From positions 1 to 8,846 of the forward strand of contig JAJECF010000036.1 in the NCBI GenBank assembly GCA_022822125.1: a stretch of DNA of 8,846 bases. Reading direction: 5' to 3'. Both the position numbers and the translations under genes were made by a program. Positions within the stretch are counted from its first letter, which is position 1; every line of letters begins with the position of its first letter. The notes beneath the pieces are model-generated. The model saw only the letters and a list, made by a program, of their open reading frames with translations. It made no database searches and was not told the DNA's origin. This DNA is from Alphaproteobacteria bacterium. Its GTDB lineage: Bacteria > Pseudomonadota > Alphaproteobacteria > Bin95. Shown piece by piece: positions 1 through 5,788 of this stretch.

Positions 1-473
1 TCGAAGAGAGGGACATAGACCATGATGGTGCGTTCGCCGGAAGACGCGCCGATATTGCTGTCGGGCGCGACCCCCATGCCGAAGCGGACCTGCCACTGCT
101 TGCGGGCGCGAAGGGCGTTCAGGAAGCGGCGCACATTGGCGGCGACGGGCTTCGGGATGTCGCCGGCCAGCACGGTCTCGAAATGCCGCCTTGCCAGGCT
201 GTCCTCGCGCGCGAGGAAGAAGGCGCGGGCGAGTTCGAGCCGCACGCGCACAAGCTCCGGGCGCTCCACGAGAATGCCGTGGAAGGCGGCGATGGCCTCG
301 GCCAGCCTGTCGTCGCGTTCCTCACCCTCCGGGAGCCTCATCGCCTGCCCCACGGCAGCCAGGCCCGTGCGGAAGCGCGCGTCCGTGTTCTGCCCATAGG
401 CAATGCTGCCTGCGACCAGGACCAGCAGGCCGGCGATGAGGAGGGCGTAGAGAAGGCGGCTCATCGACGACAT
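1..473 (-). CDS. Slam-like (DUF560) outer-membrane lipoprotein translocator, 5' part only
   Basis: An open frame runs from an ATG at 473 leftward off the window, giving 157 codons without a stop. Residues about 6-27 form a hydrophobic signal sequence, with possible cleavage after AYG. Residues about 45-125 are helical and TPR-like and include ERPELVRVRLELARAFF and ARRHFETVLAGDIPKPVAAN. The chain then turns into an apparent first barrel strand, WQVRFGMGVAPDSNIG. This order (signal, short TPR domain, then a strand with APDSNI) is what I recognise from Slam/DUF560 proteins, which move lipoproteins such as TbpB and fHbp to the cell surface in Neisseria. An in-frame TGA lies directly before ATG 473. 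A second ATG at 464 is possible, and neither has a strong Shine-Dalgarno. It is 80 bp downstream of a TbpB-like lipoprotein gene on the same strand, the classic genetic linkage. The barrel itself lies outside the window, so the family call rests on the N-terminus and context. Confidence 0.8.
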   Translation of the reverse strand, partial: MSSMSRLLYALLIAGLLVLVAGSIAYGQNTDARFRTGLAAVGQAMRLPEGEERDDRLAEAIAAFHGILVERPELVRVRLELARAFFLAREDSLARRHFETVLAGDIPKPVAANVRRFLNALRARKQWQVRFGMGVAPDSNIGASSGERTIMVYVPLF

Positions 474-504
474 TCAAAAGCCCAGGGTTATGTCTTCAAA
501 GGAA

Positions 505-530
505 ACCCCGGCCGCCAAAGCAGCCGGGGT
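505..530 (-). terminator. GC-rich hairpin between lipoprotein and Slam genes
   Basis: An 8-bp perfect inverted repeat, ACCCCGGC (505-512) and GCCGGGGT (523-530), encloses a 10-base loop. Read on the minus strand it is followed by a short T-rich stretch (TTTCCTTT). It starts about 24 bases after the lipoprotein stop and ends about 32 bases before the Slam start. It could be a leaky intrinsic terminator or a 3' stabilising hairpin that makes lipoprotein mRNA exceed Slam mRNA. The interrupted T tract makes full termination doubtful. Confidence 0.5.
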
Positions 531-553
531 GGAATGGTCGCTGGGAACGATGG

Positions 554-2278
554 TTACTCGACGTGCGCGCCGAACGCGCCGACGATGTGGCCAATGGTGT
601 GGCTATCCTCGCTGTAGGTCGCGGAGAACTCTCCGGTTGCCCCCATAGGCCGGTTGTCTTTACCTTGGTCGTGAAGATTACCGCTCCACGACCCGGACTC
701 GGGCGCAGCCTCGCCGCCGATCGTCCAGACGACATCGTCATCGGCAGTGGTGCTACCGTCACCAGCGCTGGCGAATGCCCCGTTGGTACCACCGGCAGCC
801 AGACCCGTCTCGCCGAGCGATACGCTCCAGTCCATCATCTCGCCACCGGCCATGAAGTTGTCGATCATGCCGCTGATCGTTCCTGCAGCAGTCTCATTTC
901 CGAAGTCGGCGGTTAGCGTTGCCTTGGCCGTCCAGTGGCCGCCCGAGGCGTAGGTGCCGGGAGCAACGGGATCAATGGCGTACTTGCCAGCCGCCTCACC
1001 CTTGTAGGTGGCCGTACCGCTTAGGGCGGTAAAGTCGGCCGCGACGATGGGCGTGGGGGTGCCGGTGACGCCATGGAATGCATCGACCTCGGGGGTCATG
1101 TCGTCCTTGTGCAGCCACCACCCGAAGTACAGATAAGTGCCGTCCGCGACGCTGACCATGGCACCGGGATCGGGAACGAACTCCCAGTCTGCGGATCCAC
1201 CATTCGTCAGCCGGACGCCATTATCGTCTTCATGAGAGACGCACTCGTTTGCAGCTGCTGCTGTGCACTGATACTGACCAGCTGCACCATGGAATGTGCC
1301 CGCGACCCGTACAGTGATAGTGTCGCCGCTTGTTGCCTTGGGGGCATGGTCCATCTCGCCGGTGTGATCGAAGTCAGATGCCATAATCAAAGGCACATGG
1401 GCATCTGCCGAGGCATCAGCGTCGATATCGAGCGCGGAGGCCGTAGTGTACACGTCGCTGAACGGCATGGACTTATTGGGCTCCACATCCGTGTAGACAA
1501 CCACGGTGCTCGACGGCATTTTACCGTCGGTGTTGCCAAACAACTCTGTGCCTTTCCACACGCCGAGCGATGGTACCTCGGTGTCCGTCGCTTTGACGGC
1601 GATGACAGCGCCTGTTGGGGCGGCAGTCAGGAATGTCGTTCCCGTTGTCGCCTCCTCAATGGCAGCGTTGCCTCCGTGCTTATCCGTGACGGCCATCAGA
1701 TTTTCGCTGACAGTCAAGTCAATCGTGCCGGGAGTACGCTCAACGTCAATGCCGGCGAACAGCGCTCCGGCTTCGGCTGCAGCGGCCTTCATGGCATCCA
1801 TGGCCGCTGCGTCTGCCGCGTCGCCCACCTGCTTCTGAAGAGCTGCGAGATCGGTCTGAAGCTGCGCGACAGTGACACCGACGTCGGCATTGGCGTCGAG
1901 ACCGAGCTGTGTGCGCAGCGCGTTGATCTGAGCAACAAGCGCGACCCGCTGGTCATAGCCGGCGGAGTTCATCGCGGTAGCCATGCCGCCTGTCGACATA
2001 GTGGTGCCATCGGCCATCACATCGACCATGCAGTCGGCCCCGCCGACGGGGCAAGAATACGTGACATCGCCGTGAGTAGCCGACGCGCCGGCCTCGATCA
2101 TGTAGCTGCCCGCCTGGACCATAGCGGCCGTAGCGATACCGGTCGTGTCCACGGGCATGGGCTGCGGCGGGTCGTTGGCAGCCTGCGGGCTGCTCCCGCC
2201 CCCGCCGCAACCGGCAAGCGCCAGCGACAGAGCAAGTGCCCCTGCCGACAGCGCGAGTTTCAACTTTCTGGTTTCCAT
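554..2278 (-). CDS. Surface-type lipoprotein with C-terminal TbpB-like beta-barrel (candidate Slam substrate)
   Basis: The protein has 574 residues. Residues 1-24 form a lipoprotein signal ending in lipobox LAGC, with C24 as the lipidated residue. GGGGSS follows directly, the flexible poly-Gly linker typical of Neisseria surface lipoproteins such as TbpB and fHbp. Two Cys (76 and 83, SCPVGGADC) sit in a small module ending in STGGMATAM. Residues about 108-175 are a predicted coiled coil rich in Ala, Leu and Gln. The middle has a second Cys pair (QYQCTAAAANEC, about 337-345) and a YLYFGWWLHK strand (about 381-390). Residues about 412-574 match the TbpB_B_D barrel pattern: GTATYKGEAAGKY, LTADFGN, GTISGMI, GSWSGNL, then ATGEFSA and IVGAFGA at the very end. 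It lies between a porin gene (59-bp gap) and a Slam-like gene. AGGAG at 2290-2294 lies 11 bases before the ATG. The gene looks lower in GC than its neighbours. The ligand is unknown, and nothing specific points to transferrin or haem. Confidence 0.85.
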   Translation of the reverse strand: METRKLKLALSAGALALSLALAGCGGGGSSPQAANDPPQPMPVDTTGIATAAMVQAGSYMIEAGASATHGDVTYSCPVGGADCMVDVMADGTTMSTGGMATAMNSAGYDQRVALVAQINALRTQLGLDANADVGVTVAQLQTDLAALQKQVGDAADAAAMDAMKAAAAEAGALFAGIDVERTPGTIDLTVSENLMAVTDKHGGNAAIEEATTGTTFLTAAPTGAVIAVKATDTEVPSLGVWKGTELFGNTDGKMPSSTVVVYTDVEPNKSMPFSDVYTTASALDIDADASADAHVPLIMASDFDHTGEMDHAPKATSGDTITVRVAGTFHGAAGQYQCTAAAANECVSHEDDNGVRLTNGGSADWEFVPDPGAMVSVADGTYLYFGWWLHKDDMTPEVDAFHGVTGTPTPIVAADFTALSGTATYKGEAAGKYAIDPVAPGTYASGGHWTAKATLTADFGNETAAGTISGMIDNFMAGGEMMDWSVSLGETGLAAGGTNGAFASAGDGSTTADDDVVWTIGGEAAPESGSWSGNLHDQGKDNRPMGATGEFSATYSEDSHTIGHIVGAFGAHVE

Positions 2279-2289
2279 GTTTCAGGAAT

Positions 2290-2309
2290 CTCCTGTGTGT
2301 CTGTGTGTG
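2290..2309 (-). promoter_or_regulatory. RBS and interrupted CA/GT dinucleotide tract before the lipoprotein gene
   Basis: On the minus strand, two runs of CA repeats (2294-2300 and 2302-2309, separated by one base) lead directly into the AGGAG ribosome binding site at 2290-2294. Changes in tract length would alter the leader between the porin stop and the lipoprotein RBS. The interruption argues against frequent slippage. Confidence 0.45.
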
Positions 2310-2337
2310 CTTCCGTTCGGTCTCTTGCGGACTGCGA

Positions 2338-3417
2338 TCAGAAGCTGAGCGTGAAGCCGGTGACGAAGCCGCTGCCTTCGACGCTGGTGCCCGCCGCGCC
2401 GGCATTACTGCCGAAGTCCTTCCAGCCGGGGTTCGTGCCGCGGTCTCTCTCGGCCCCGAAGATCGAGCTTCTCCAGGCAACGCCCGGCGCCAGCGAATAG
2501 CTTGCAGAGAGCAATGTCCCCGACTGCTCGGTGCCGTCATCGGCTTCGGCTGCCGTGTGGCTGAGGCTGACCGACATCGGGCCGTCCGAATACATCATGC
2601 CGACGGCCATCACGTCGGCGTCAGCCGAGGAGTCCGCCTCCATGCCATCGTCCGCCGTCGCATAGGCGACATCGAAGCTGAACGACCCCATGCCGACCTG
2701 AAGGCCGAAATTCGAGAAGCTGTAGGCGTCCTCGCCCATCTGGCTTTTCTCGTAGTGGCCGGCCGAAACCGCGACATTGGCGCCGCCGAAATCGCCCTTG
2801 TAGTTGGCGCCGATCCCCCAGGCGTCATTGTCGTTGTTGTGCAGGTCGGCTTTACGGCCTTCCTGATCGTAGTTCGGGATATAGCTCGCGCCGAACTGCA
2901 CGCCGTTCACGCGCGGCGAGAAGTAGGAGATCAGGTTCCTGTCGCTGAGGCCGTGGCCGGCAGTGCCGAGGCCATGGGGGCCGCACTCATTGATGCCGTT
3001 GATCCACTTGCCCATATCGCCACAGAGCATGCCGAAGCCGGCATCCCGGACGCCGTGATGGGTCAGCACCGTCGCGCTGTCCTCGGCCCCGAGCGTGATC
3101 GAGCCGAATTCGCCGCTGACCGTCAGCTGCGACTCGTCGATATGGCTCTCGGTATTGCCTTCCATTTCGACCTTGACGGAGAAGGTCAAGCCGTTGTCGG
3201 CCTCCAGCTTGCCCTTGAAGAAGATTTCGGTGTCGGACTGCTGGGCGACGCCGCCCTCGATGGCCGGGTTCGCGGTGTCGGATACATCGGCCACGCCGAT
3301 CCATTGCTGCATGTAGCCGCCGACGCCGATGCTCATCTTGTCGGCTGCCAGCGCGGGCCCTGCGGCCAGCATGCCCGCCGCCGCCAGCGCCGTTGTCGCA
3401 AGCAGGGTTTTTCTCAT
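2338..3417 (-). CDS. Outer-membrane porin (Gram-negative porin, Porin_4-like)
   Basis: The protein has 359 residues, about the usual length for a 16-stranded general porin. Residues 1-24 form a signal peptide with AGPALA cleavage before ADKMSIGVGG. The mature chain alternates polar and hydrophobic strand segments (GVGGYMQQW, FKGKLEADNGLTFSVKVEM, GEFGSITLG) and ends in the outer-membrane targeting signature FTLSF with terminal Phe. LSDRNLISYFSPRVNGVQFGASY matches the porin core pattern. A Cys pair in MLCGDMGKWINGINEC, within the loop region after about residue 125, could form a disulfide in a long loop (possibly L3). GGAGG at 3427-3431 lies 9 bases before the ATG, so the start is firm. It is first in an apparent operon with the lipoprotein and Slam genes. 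It probably forms a diffusion channel, and the solute is not readable from sequence. Confidence 0.9.
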   Translation of the reverse strand: MRKTLLATTALAAAGMLAAGPALAADKMSIGVGGYMQQWIGVADVSDTANPAIEGGVAQQSDTEIFFKGKLEADNGLTFSVKVEMEGNTESHIDESQLTVSGEFGSITLGAEDSATVLTHHGVRDAGFGMLCGDMGKWINGINECGPHGLGTAGHGLSDRNLISYFSPRVNGVQFGASYIPNYDQEGRKADLHNNDNDAWGIGANYKGDFGGANVAVSAGHYEKSQMGEDAYSFSNFGLQVGMGSFSFDVAYATADDGMEADSSADADVMAVGMMYSDGPMSVSLSHTAAEADDGTEQSGTLLSASYSLAPGVAWRSSIFGAERDRGTNPGWKDFGSNAGAAGTSVEGSGFVTGFTLSF

Positions 3418-3541
3418 CCTGTATTACCTCCGATTTCGCGCGCTCTTTATTGAGCGGCAGACGGAGGCATAACCCGCTTCCCTGCCGGGAAACAGGCATA
3501 GTTGAGGCTTGCTCTACGTTTGTTTTTAACTGTTGTGGAAG

Positions 3542-3557
3542 CGCCTCATTTCAGGCG
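3542..3557. promoter_or_regulatory. Inverted repeat, possible operator
   Basis: CGCCT (3542-3546) and AGGCG (3553-3557) enclose CATTTC. The repeat lies about 125 bp upstream of the porin start, beside the weak -10 candidate. It is a plausible protein-binding site but short enough to occur by chance. Confidence 0.3.
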
Positions 3558-3687
3558 TATAACAGATTGTTCTACTCCATATAGTGAAAAGTTCTCTCAT
3601 GTTGTTATCAAGAAACAGTGCGACAAAAATTGCGTGAACCCGGTGGAAAAATCTCGCCGCTCGGCGGGCGGCATGCTAGATTGAAAA

Positions 3688-3700
3688 TCCGTATTACGGA
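3688..3700. promoter_or_regulatory. 13-bp palindrome, candidate operator for the LysR-like regulator
   Basis: TCCGTA-T-TACGGA is a perfect palindrome around one central base. It ends 14 bases before the regulator's ATG, in DNA otherwise rich in A. Its size and position fit an autoregulatory site covering the RBS or promoter. LysR proteins usually bind longer T-N11-A sites, so this may belong to another protein. Confidence 0.45.
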
Positions 3701-3732
3701 AAAGACTACACCGTATGACGAAAAGGACTACC
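3689..3732 (+). repeat. Two tandem 22-bp units spanning the start codon of the LysR-like gene
   Basis: Bases 3689-3710 and 3711-3732 match at 18 of 22 positions (CCGTATTACG then CCGTATGACG, followed by similar A-rich and GACTAC segments). The ATG start at 3715 lies in the second unit where the first has ATT. The start region therefore looks like an old tandem duplication. Confidence 0.55.
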
Positions 3733-4254
3733 TCATTTACCGCCGGCAGCGGCATTCCGGAACTGAGCGCGGAGGACCGCCCGTTCCAGGACCCTTATGC
3801 CGGGTTCGCCCCCATGCCGCGCCGCCCTGCCGCCGCCCCGCCGCGCGCGCAGGTCAACATCAAATTCCTGCGCACCTTCCTCGCCCTGGTCGAGGAGCGG
3901 AACACGACCAGGGCCGCGCAGCGCCTCGGCATGCACAAGACCAATGTGCTGACCCAGGTCTCCCGCCTGGAGGAGGCGGTCGGCCACCAATTGCTGGAGC
4001 GGCGCTTCCCGCCCGCCGGCAAGGAGGAGTCCGGCCGCACGCAGCTGACCGCCGCCGGCCGCCAGTTCCTGCCCAAGGCGATCGAGGCGGTGCGCGCGCA
4101 TGACCGCCTGTTCGACGACGCGCCGATCGAGAACGACCCGCGCGAGGCGAACCGAGTGGTGGCCTCGCGGCTGATCGAGGTCGCGCTCGCGGCGCTCCGG
4201 CACGACCTGACCGAGGAGCAGCGCGAGAAATTCTACGCGAACCTGTTCGGCTGA
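3715..4254 (+). CDS. Stand-alone LysR-type HTH DNA-binding protein without effector domain
   Basis: The protein has 179 residues. Residues 1-46 are Pro/Ala-rich and probably disordered. Residues about 47-120 match the LysR HTH_1 domain: NIKFLRTFLALVEERNTTRA, AQRLGMHKTNVLTQVSRLEE, then VGHQLLERR and LTAAGRQFLPKA. A wing extended by about six residues (PPAGKEESG) lies between LLERR and RTQLT. After residue 130 there is only a helical tail (about 143-177), where a full LTTR (about 300 residues) would have two substrate-binding subdomains. The DNA downstream of the stop is repeats, and I see no remnant of an effector domain, so this appears to be a natural short form, not a recent truncation. It is divergent from the porin-lipoprotein-Slam operon and may control it, by inference from position only. 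The start at 3715 has only a weak purine-rich RBS. ATG 3814 is an alternative that would remove the disordered N-terminus. Confidence 0.8.
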   Translation: MTKRTTSFTAGSGIPELSAEDRPFQDPYAGFAPMPRRPAAAPPRAQVNIKFLRTFLALVEERNTTRAAQRLGMHKTNVLTQVSRLEEAVGHQLLERRFPPAGKEESGRTQLTAAGRQFLPKAIEAVRAHDRLFDDAPIENDPREANRVVASRLIEVALAALRHDLTEEQREKFYANLFG

Positions 4255-4284
4255 GGGCGGGCCCGGGGCAGGCTCGGGAGCAGG

Positions 4285-4376
4285 GTCCTTCGATACGCGC
4301 CTGCTGACGCAGCCGCTACTCAGGATGAGGACGAGGGGACAGCGGGCTGCCGGCGCAGGCGCTGCTCAGGATGAGG
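4285..4376 (+). repeat. Intergenic palindromic repeat, full copy plus partial copy
   Basis: The full copy runs from GTCCTTCGATACG (4285-4297) to CTACTCAGGATGAGG, ending at 4330. A right-half partial, GCTGCTCAGGATGAGG, lies at 4361-4376. The same two end motifs recur at 4667-4740, 5164-5232, 7066-7105, 7163-7369 and 7492-7590. Confidence 0.8.
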
Positions 4377-4400
4377 GGAGGGGAGCCGCCTGCTGGAGCA

Positions 4401-4420
4401 CGATCCAATCTAATGGATCG
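4401..4420. repeat. Perfect 7-bp inverted repeat
   Basis: CGATCCA (4401-4407) and TGGATCG (4414-4420) enclose ATCTAA. Together with the preceding GGAGCA it resembles a GAGCACGATCC-type intergenic repeat I recall from Alphaproteobacteria. There is no T tract to make it a terminator. Confidence 0.45.
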
Positions 4421-4460
4421 ACTGTTTGTCGACGAGCAGCCGCCGGCCTTGTCCCCGCTT

Positions 4461-4566
4461 CGTCGCCCCGGACCCCGATCCGGGGCCCATCCACAACCCT
4501 CTGCGACTGATGGACAGGCCGGGAGATGGACCCCGGATCACCGCTGACGCGCCGTCCGGGGTGACG
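4461..4566. repeat. Large nested palindrome, 106 bp
   Basis: The outer arms 4461-4473 (CGTCGCCCCGGAC) and 4554-4566 pair at 12 of 13 positions. The inner arms 4477-4491 (GATCCGGGGCCCATC) and 4525-4539 pair at 14 of 15. The content (CCCGGACCCCGATCCGGGG and its mirror) is a known style of alphaproteobacterial intergenic element, distinct from the TCCTTCGATACG family. It may fold in RNA or act as a two-way transcription barrier. Confidence 0.7.
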
Positions 4567-4621
4567 ATTGCAGCTATACGGACGAAGCTGTTTCAATCTG
4601 AACAGAGTCCGCTCCCACGCA

Positions 4622-4740
4622 GCCGCTGCTCGGGACGAGGGCGAGGGGACGGCTGTCTTCCCCCTCCTCATCCCGAGCAGCGGCGTCAGCCGCGTATCGA
4701 ACCTCATCCTGAGTAGCCGCGAAGCGGCGTATCGAAGGAC
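4622..4740. repeat. Convergent repeat copies forming a long hairpin, then a full reverse copy
   Basis: GCCGCTGCTCGGGA (4622-4635) and its exact complement at 4671-4684 form a 14-bp perfect stem from two oppositely oriented copies. The second copy (4667-4700) is followed by a complete reverse copy at 4703-4740, from CTCATCCTGAGTAGCC to GCGTATCGAAGGAC. The block ends 50 bp before the start of the next gene. Confidence 0.75.
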
Positions 4741-4790
4741 GGGCCTTCCGTGTTAGGATGGCGGGCAGGGAGAGGCAGGAAGGACCACCC

Positions 4791-5153
4791 GTGAGCCCGG
4801 AACTGATTGCGATCCTCGCCGTCGGCGTCAGCCTCGCCGGCCTGATGTGGCAGAGCATGCGCCGCATGGAAGCGCGCCTGGAGGCGCGTATCGACGGGCT
4901 GAAGGGCGAGCTCGACGAGACGAAGCGGGAGCTCGGCGCGCGTATTGACGGGTTGAAAGGCGAACTCGACGAAACGAAACGGGACCTGCGGGGCAGTATT
5001 GACGATCTGAGAAACGAGCTCGGGGCGCGGATTGACGGGCAGGCGGAGGAGATGCGCGAGATACGCGACCGGCTGGGCCGCCTCGAAGGCAAGATGGACT
5101 TCGTCCACGACTATATCATGCACCGCAGCTATCCCGCGCCGGCCGCCGAATAG
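4791..5153 (+). CDS. Small single-pass membrane protein with repeated coiled coil
   Basis: The protein has 120 residues from a GTG at 4791. That start is preferred over ATG 4758 because AGGAAGGA sits about 6 bases upstream and because the extra residues MAGRERQEGPP are charged and precede a clean membrane segment. Residues about 4-21 (ELIAILAVGVSLAGLMWQ) are one transmembrane helix. The rest is a highly charged coiled coil with two near-identical 18-residue units (32-49 and 50-67, ARIDGLKGELDETKR), a shortened third and a diverged fourth (ARIDGQAEEMREIRDRLG). It ends FVHDYIMHRSYPAPAAE. It is probably membrane-anchored with a rod in cytoplasm or periplasm; topology is not settled. I do not recognise a named family. 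A similar architecture follows at 5353-5706. Confidence 0.75.
   Translation: MSPELIAILAVGVSLAGLMWQSMRRMEARLEARIDGLKGELDETKRELGARIDGLKGELDETKRDLRGSIDDLRNELGARIDGQAEEMREIRDRLGRLEGKMDFVHDYIMHRSYPAPAAE
4884..4991 (+). repeat. Two 54-bp in-gene tandem repeats (18 codons each)
   Basis: Units 4884-4937 and 4938-4991 encode almost the same peptide. Seven codon differences are silent (for example ATC/ATT, CTG/TTG, three GAG/GAA or AAG/AAA pairs) and only the last few positions change residue (Glu to Asp, Gly to Arg). This points to an old duplication held by selection on the protein. Confidence 0.8.
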
Positions 5154-5163
5154 CCGCGCCGCC

Positions 5164-5232
5164 TCCTTCGATACGCGCCCCCTTCGGCGGGCTCAGTACA
5201 GCCTGCTGACGCGGCCGCTATTCAGGATGAGG
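5164..5232 (+). repeat. Intergenic palindromic repeat, expanded copy
   Basis: The copy runs from TCCTTCGATACG (5164-5175) to ATTCAGGATGAGG, ending at 5232. Its centre is longer than usual (contains CCTTCGGCGGGCTCAGTACAG), as if a second short repeat had inserted. The spacer 5154-5352 otherwise holds a CCGCCGGGATGACG motif at about 5257-5271, seen again near 5720-5733, and no gene. Confidence 0.7.
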
Positions 5233-5352
5233 GCGAGGGGAAGCGCGCGCTGGCGCCCCGCCGGGATGACGATCGGGGGCGCGCGGATTGACATTATCGC
5301 CGTGATCGCGTCACAGTCCCGACTGCGCATCGCGCATTGCCGGAGGAGAGGC

Positions 5353-5706
5353 GTGGACTGGGCGAAGACCATGACGCTGGCCGTATCGATCCTGGCGCTG
5401 GCCGGCGTGGTTGTGCTTAACGCGAGCGGCATTCGGGCCGATATCGCCGCCATGCGCACCGAGTTCACCAGCGAAGCCGCCGCCGACCGCGCCGAAGCGG
5501 CCGCCGAAAGGCGCGCGAACCGGGTCGAGTTCCGGGCTGCGCTGGACGACTTCCGGGCTGAGAACCGGGCCGCGCTGGACGAGTTCCGGGCAGCGATGCA
5601 ACTCGTCGCGGAGCGTCAGTCGCGGCTGGAGGGGCAATGGCTCATCATGAAGCCGCTCCTCCAAACGCCCCCTGACCCGACCGGCGCGGCGCTAGAGCCG
5701 GGATAG
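5353..5706 (+). CDS. Small single-pass membrane protein with Ala/Arg/Glu-rich coiled coil
   Basis: The protein has 117 residues from a GTG at 5353, chosen because GGAGGAG (5342-5348) lies just upstream. The longer open frame before it reads through repeat DNA. ATG 5371 is an alternative. Residues about 7-24 (MTLAVSILALAGVVVLNA) form a transmembrane helix. Residues about 28-100 form a coiled coil with heptad-like repetition, FRAALDDFRAENRAALDEF then RAAMQLVAERQSRLEG. The tail is WLIMKPLLQTPPDPTGAAL. It shares layout, size, start type and the RLEG segment with the protein at 4791-5153, so the two may be diverged relatives. The function is unknown. It is a separate unit from its neighbours, with repeat DNA on the left and 82 bp on the right. 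Confidence 0.7.
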   Translation: MDWAKTMTLAVSILALAGVVVLNASGIRADIAAMRTEFTSEAAADRAEAAAERRANRVEFRAALDDFRAENRAALDEFRAAMQLVAERQSRLEGQWLIMKPLLQTPPDPTGAALEPG

Positions 5707-5788
5707 CCCCCTCATCGCGCCGCCGGGATGACGCAGGGCTGCAGCCGCTGGTATAAGGCCGCCATCGCAGCGGGAGGGAGGGACGGCC

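Larger units (their letters stand above)
3418..3714. promoter_or_regulatory. Divergent AT-rich control region between porin and LysR-like gene
   Basis: This is the only clearly AT-rich stretch in the left half, so promoters for both flanking genes should lie here. Next to the porin RBS is a 5-bp hairpin, CGCTC (3441-3445) and GAGCG (3452-3456), that would fall in the porin leader. A minus-strand TTATAC at about 3556-3561 is a weak -10 candidate, but I find no convincing -35 at 16-18 bp. No promoter is assigned with confidence. Confidence 0.6.
4255..4790. other. Repeat-filled intergenic region, no gene seen
   Basis: The 536 bp between the LysR-like gene and the first coiled-coil gene hold palindromic repeats in several families, listed separately. 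Open frames here are short, differ in every repeat copy and lack ribosome binding sites, so I call no gene. Confidence 0.75.

Noticed and set aside
1073..2500. 475-codon plus-strand frame opposite the lipoprotein gene
   Set aside because: The minus-strand frame has a lipobox, domain motifs, an RBS and operon context. This frame has none of these and runs into the porin gene.
3715..4600. Frameshifted full-length LysR regulator
   Set aside because: No remains of a substrate-binding domain in any plus frame after 4254; the sequence turns directly into dispersed repeats.
4758..4790. Upstream ATG start (4758) for the first coiled-coil gene
   Set aside because: The good AGGAAGGA site lies between this ATG and GTG 4791, at the right distance for the GTG only.
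5032..5352. Upstream extension of the second coiled-coil frame
   Set aside because: It overlaps the end of the first coiled-coil gene and then translates an intergenic repeat; the GTG at 5353 has its own strong RBS.
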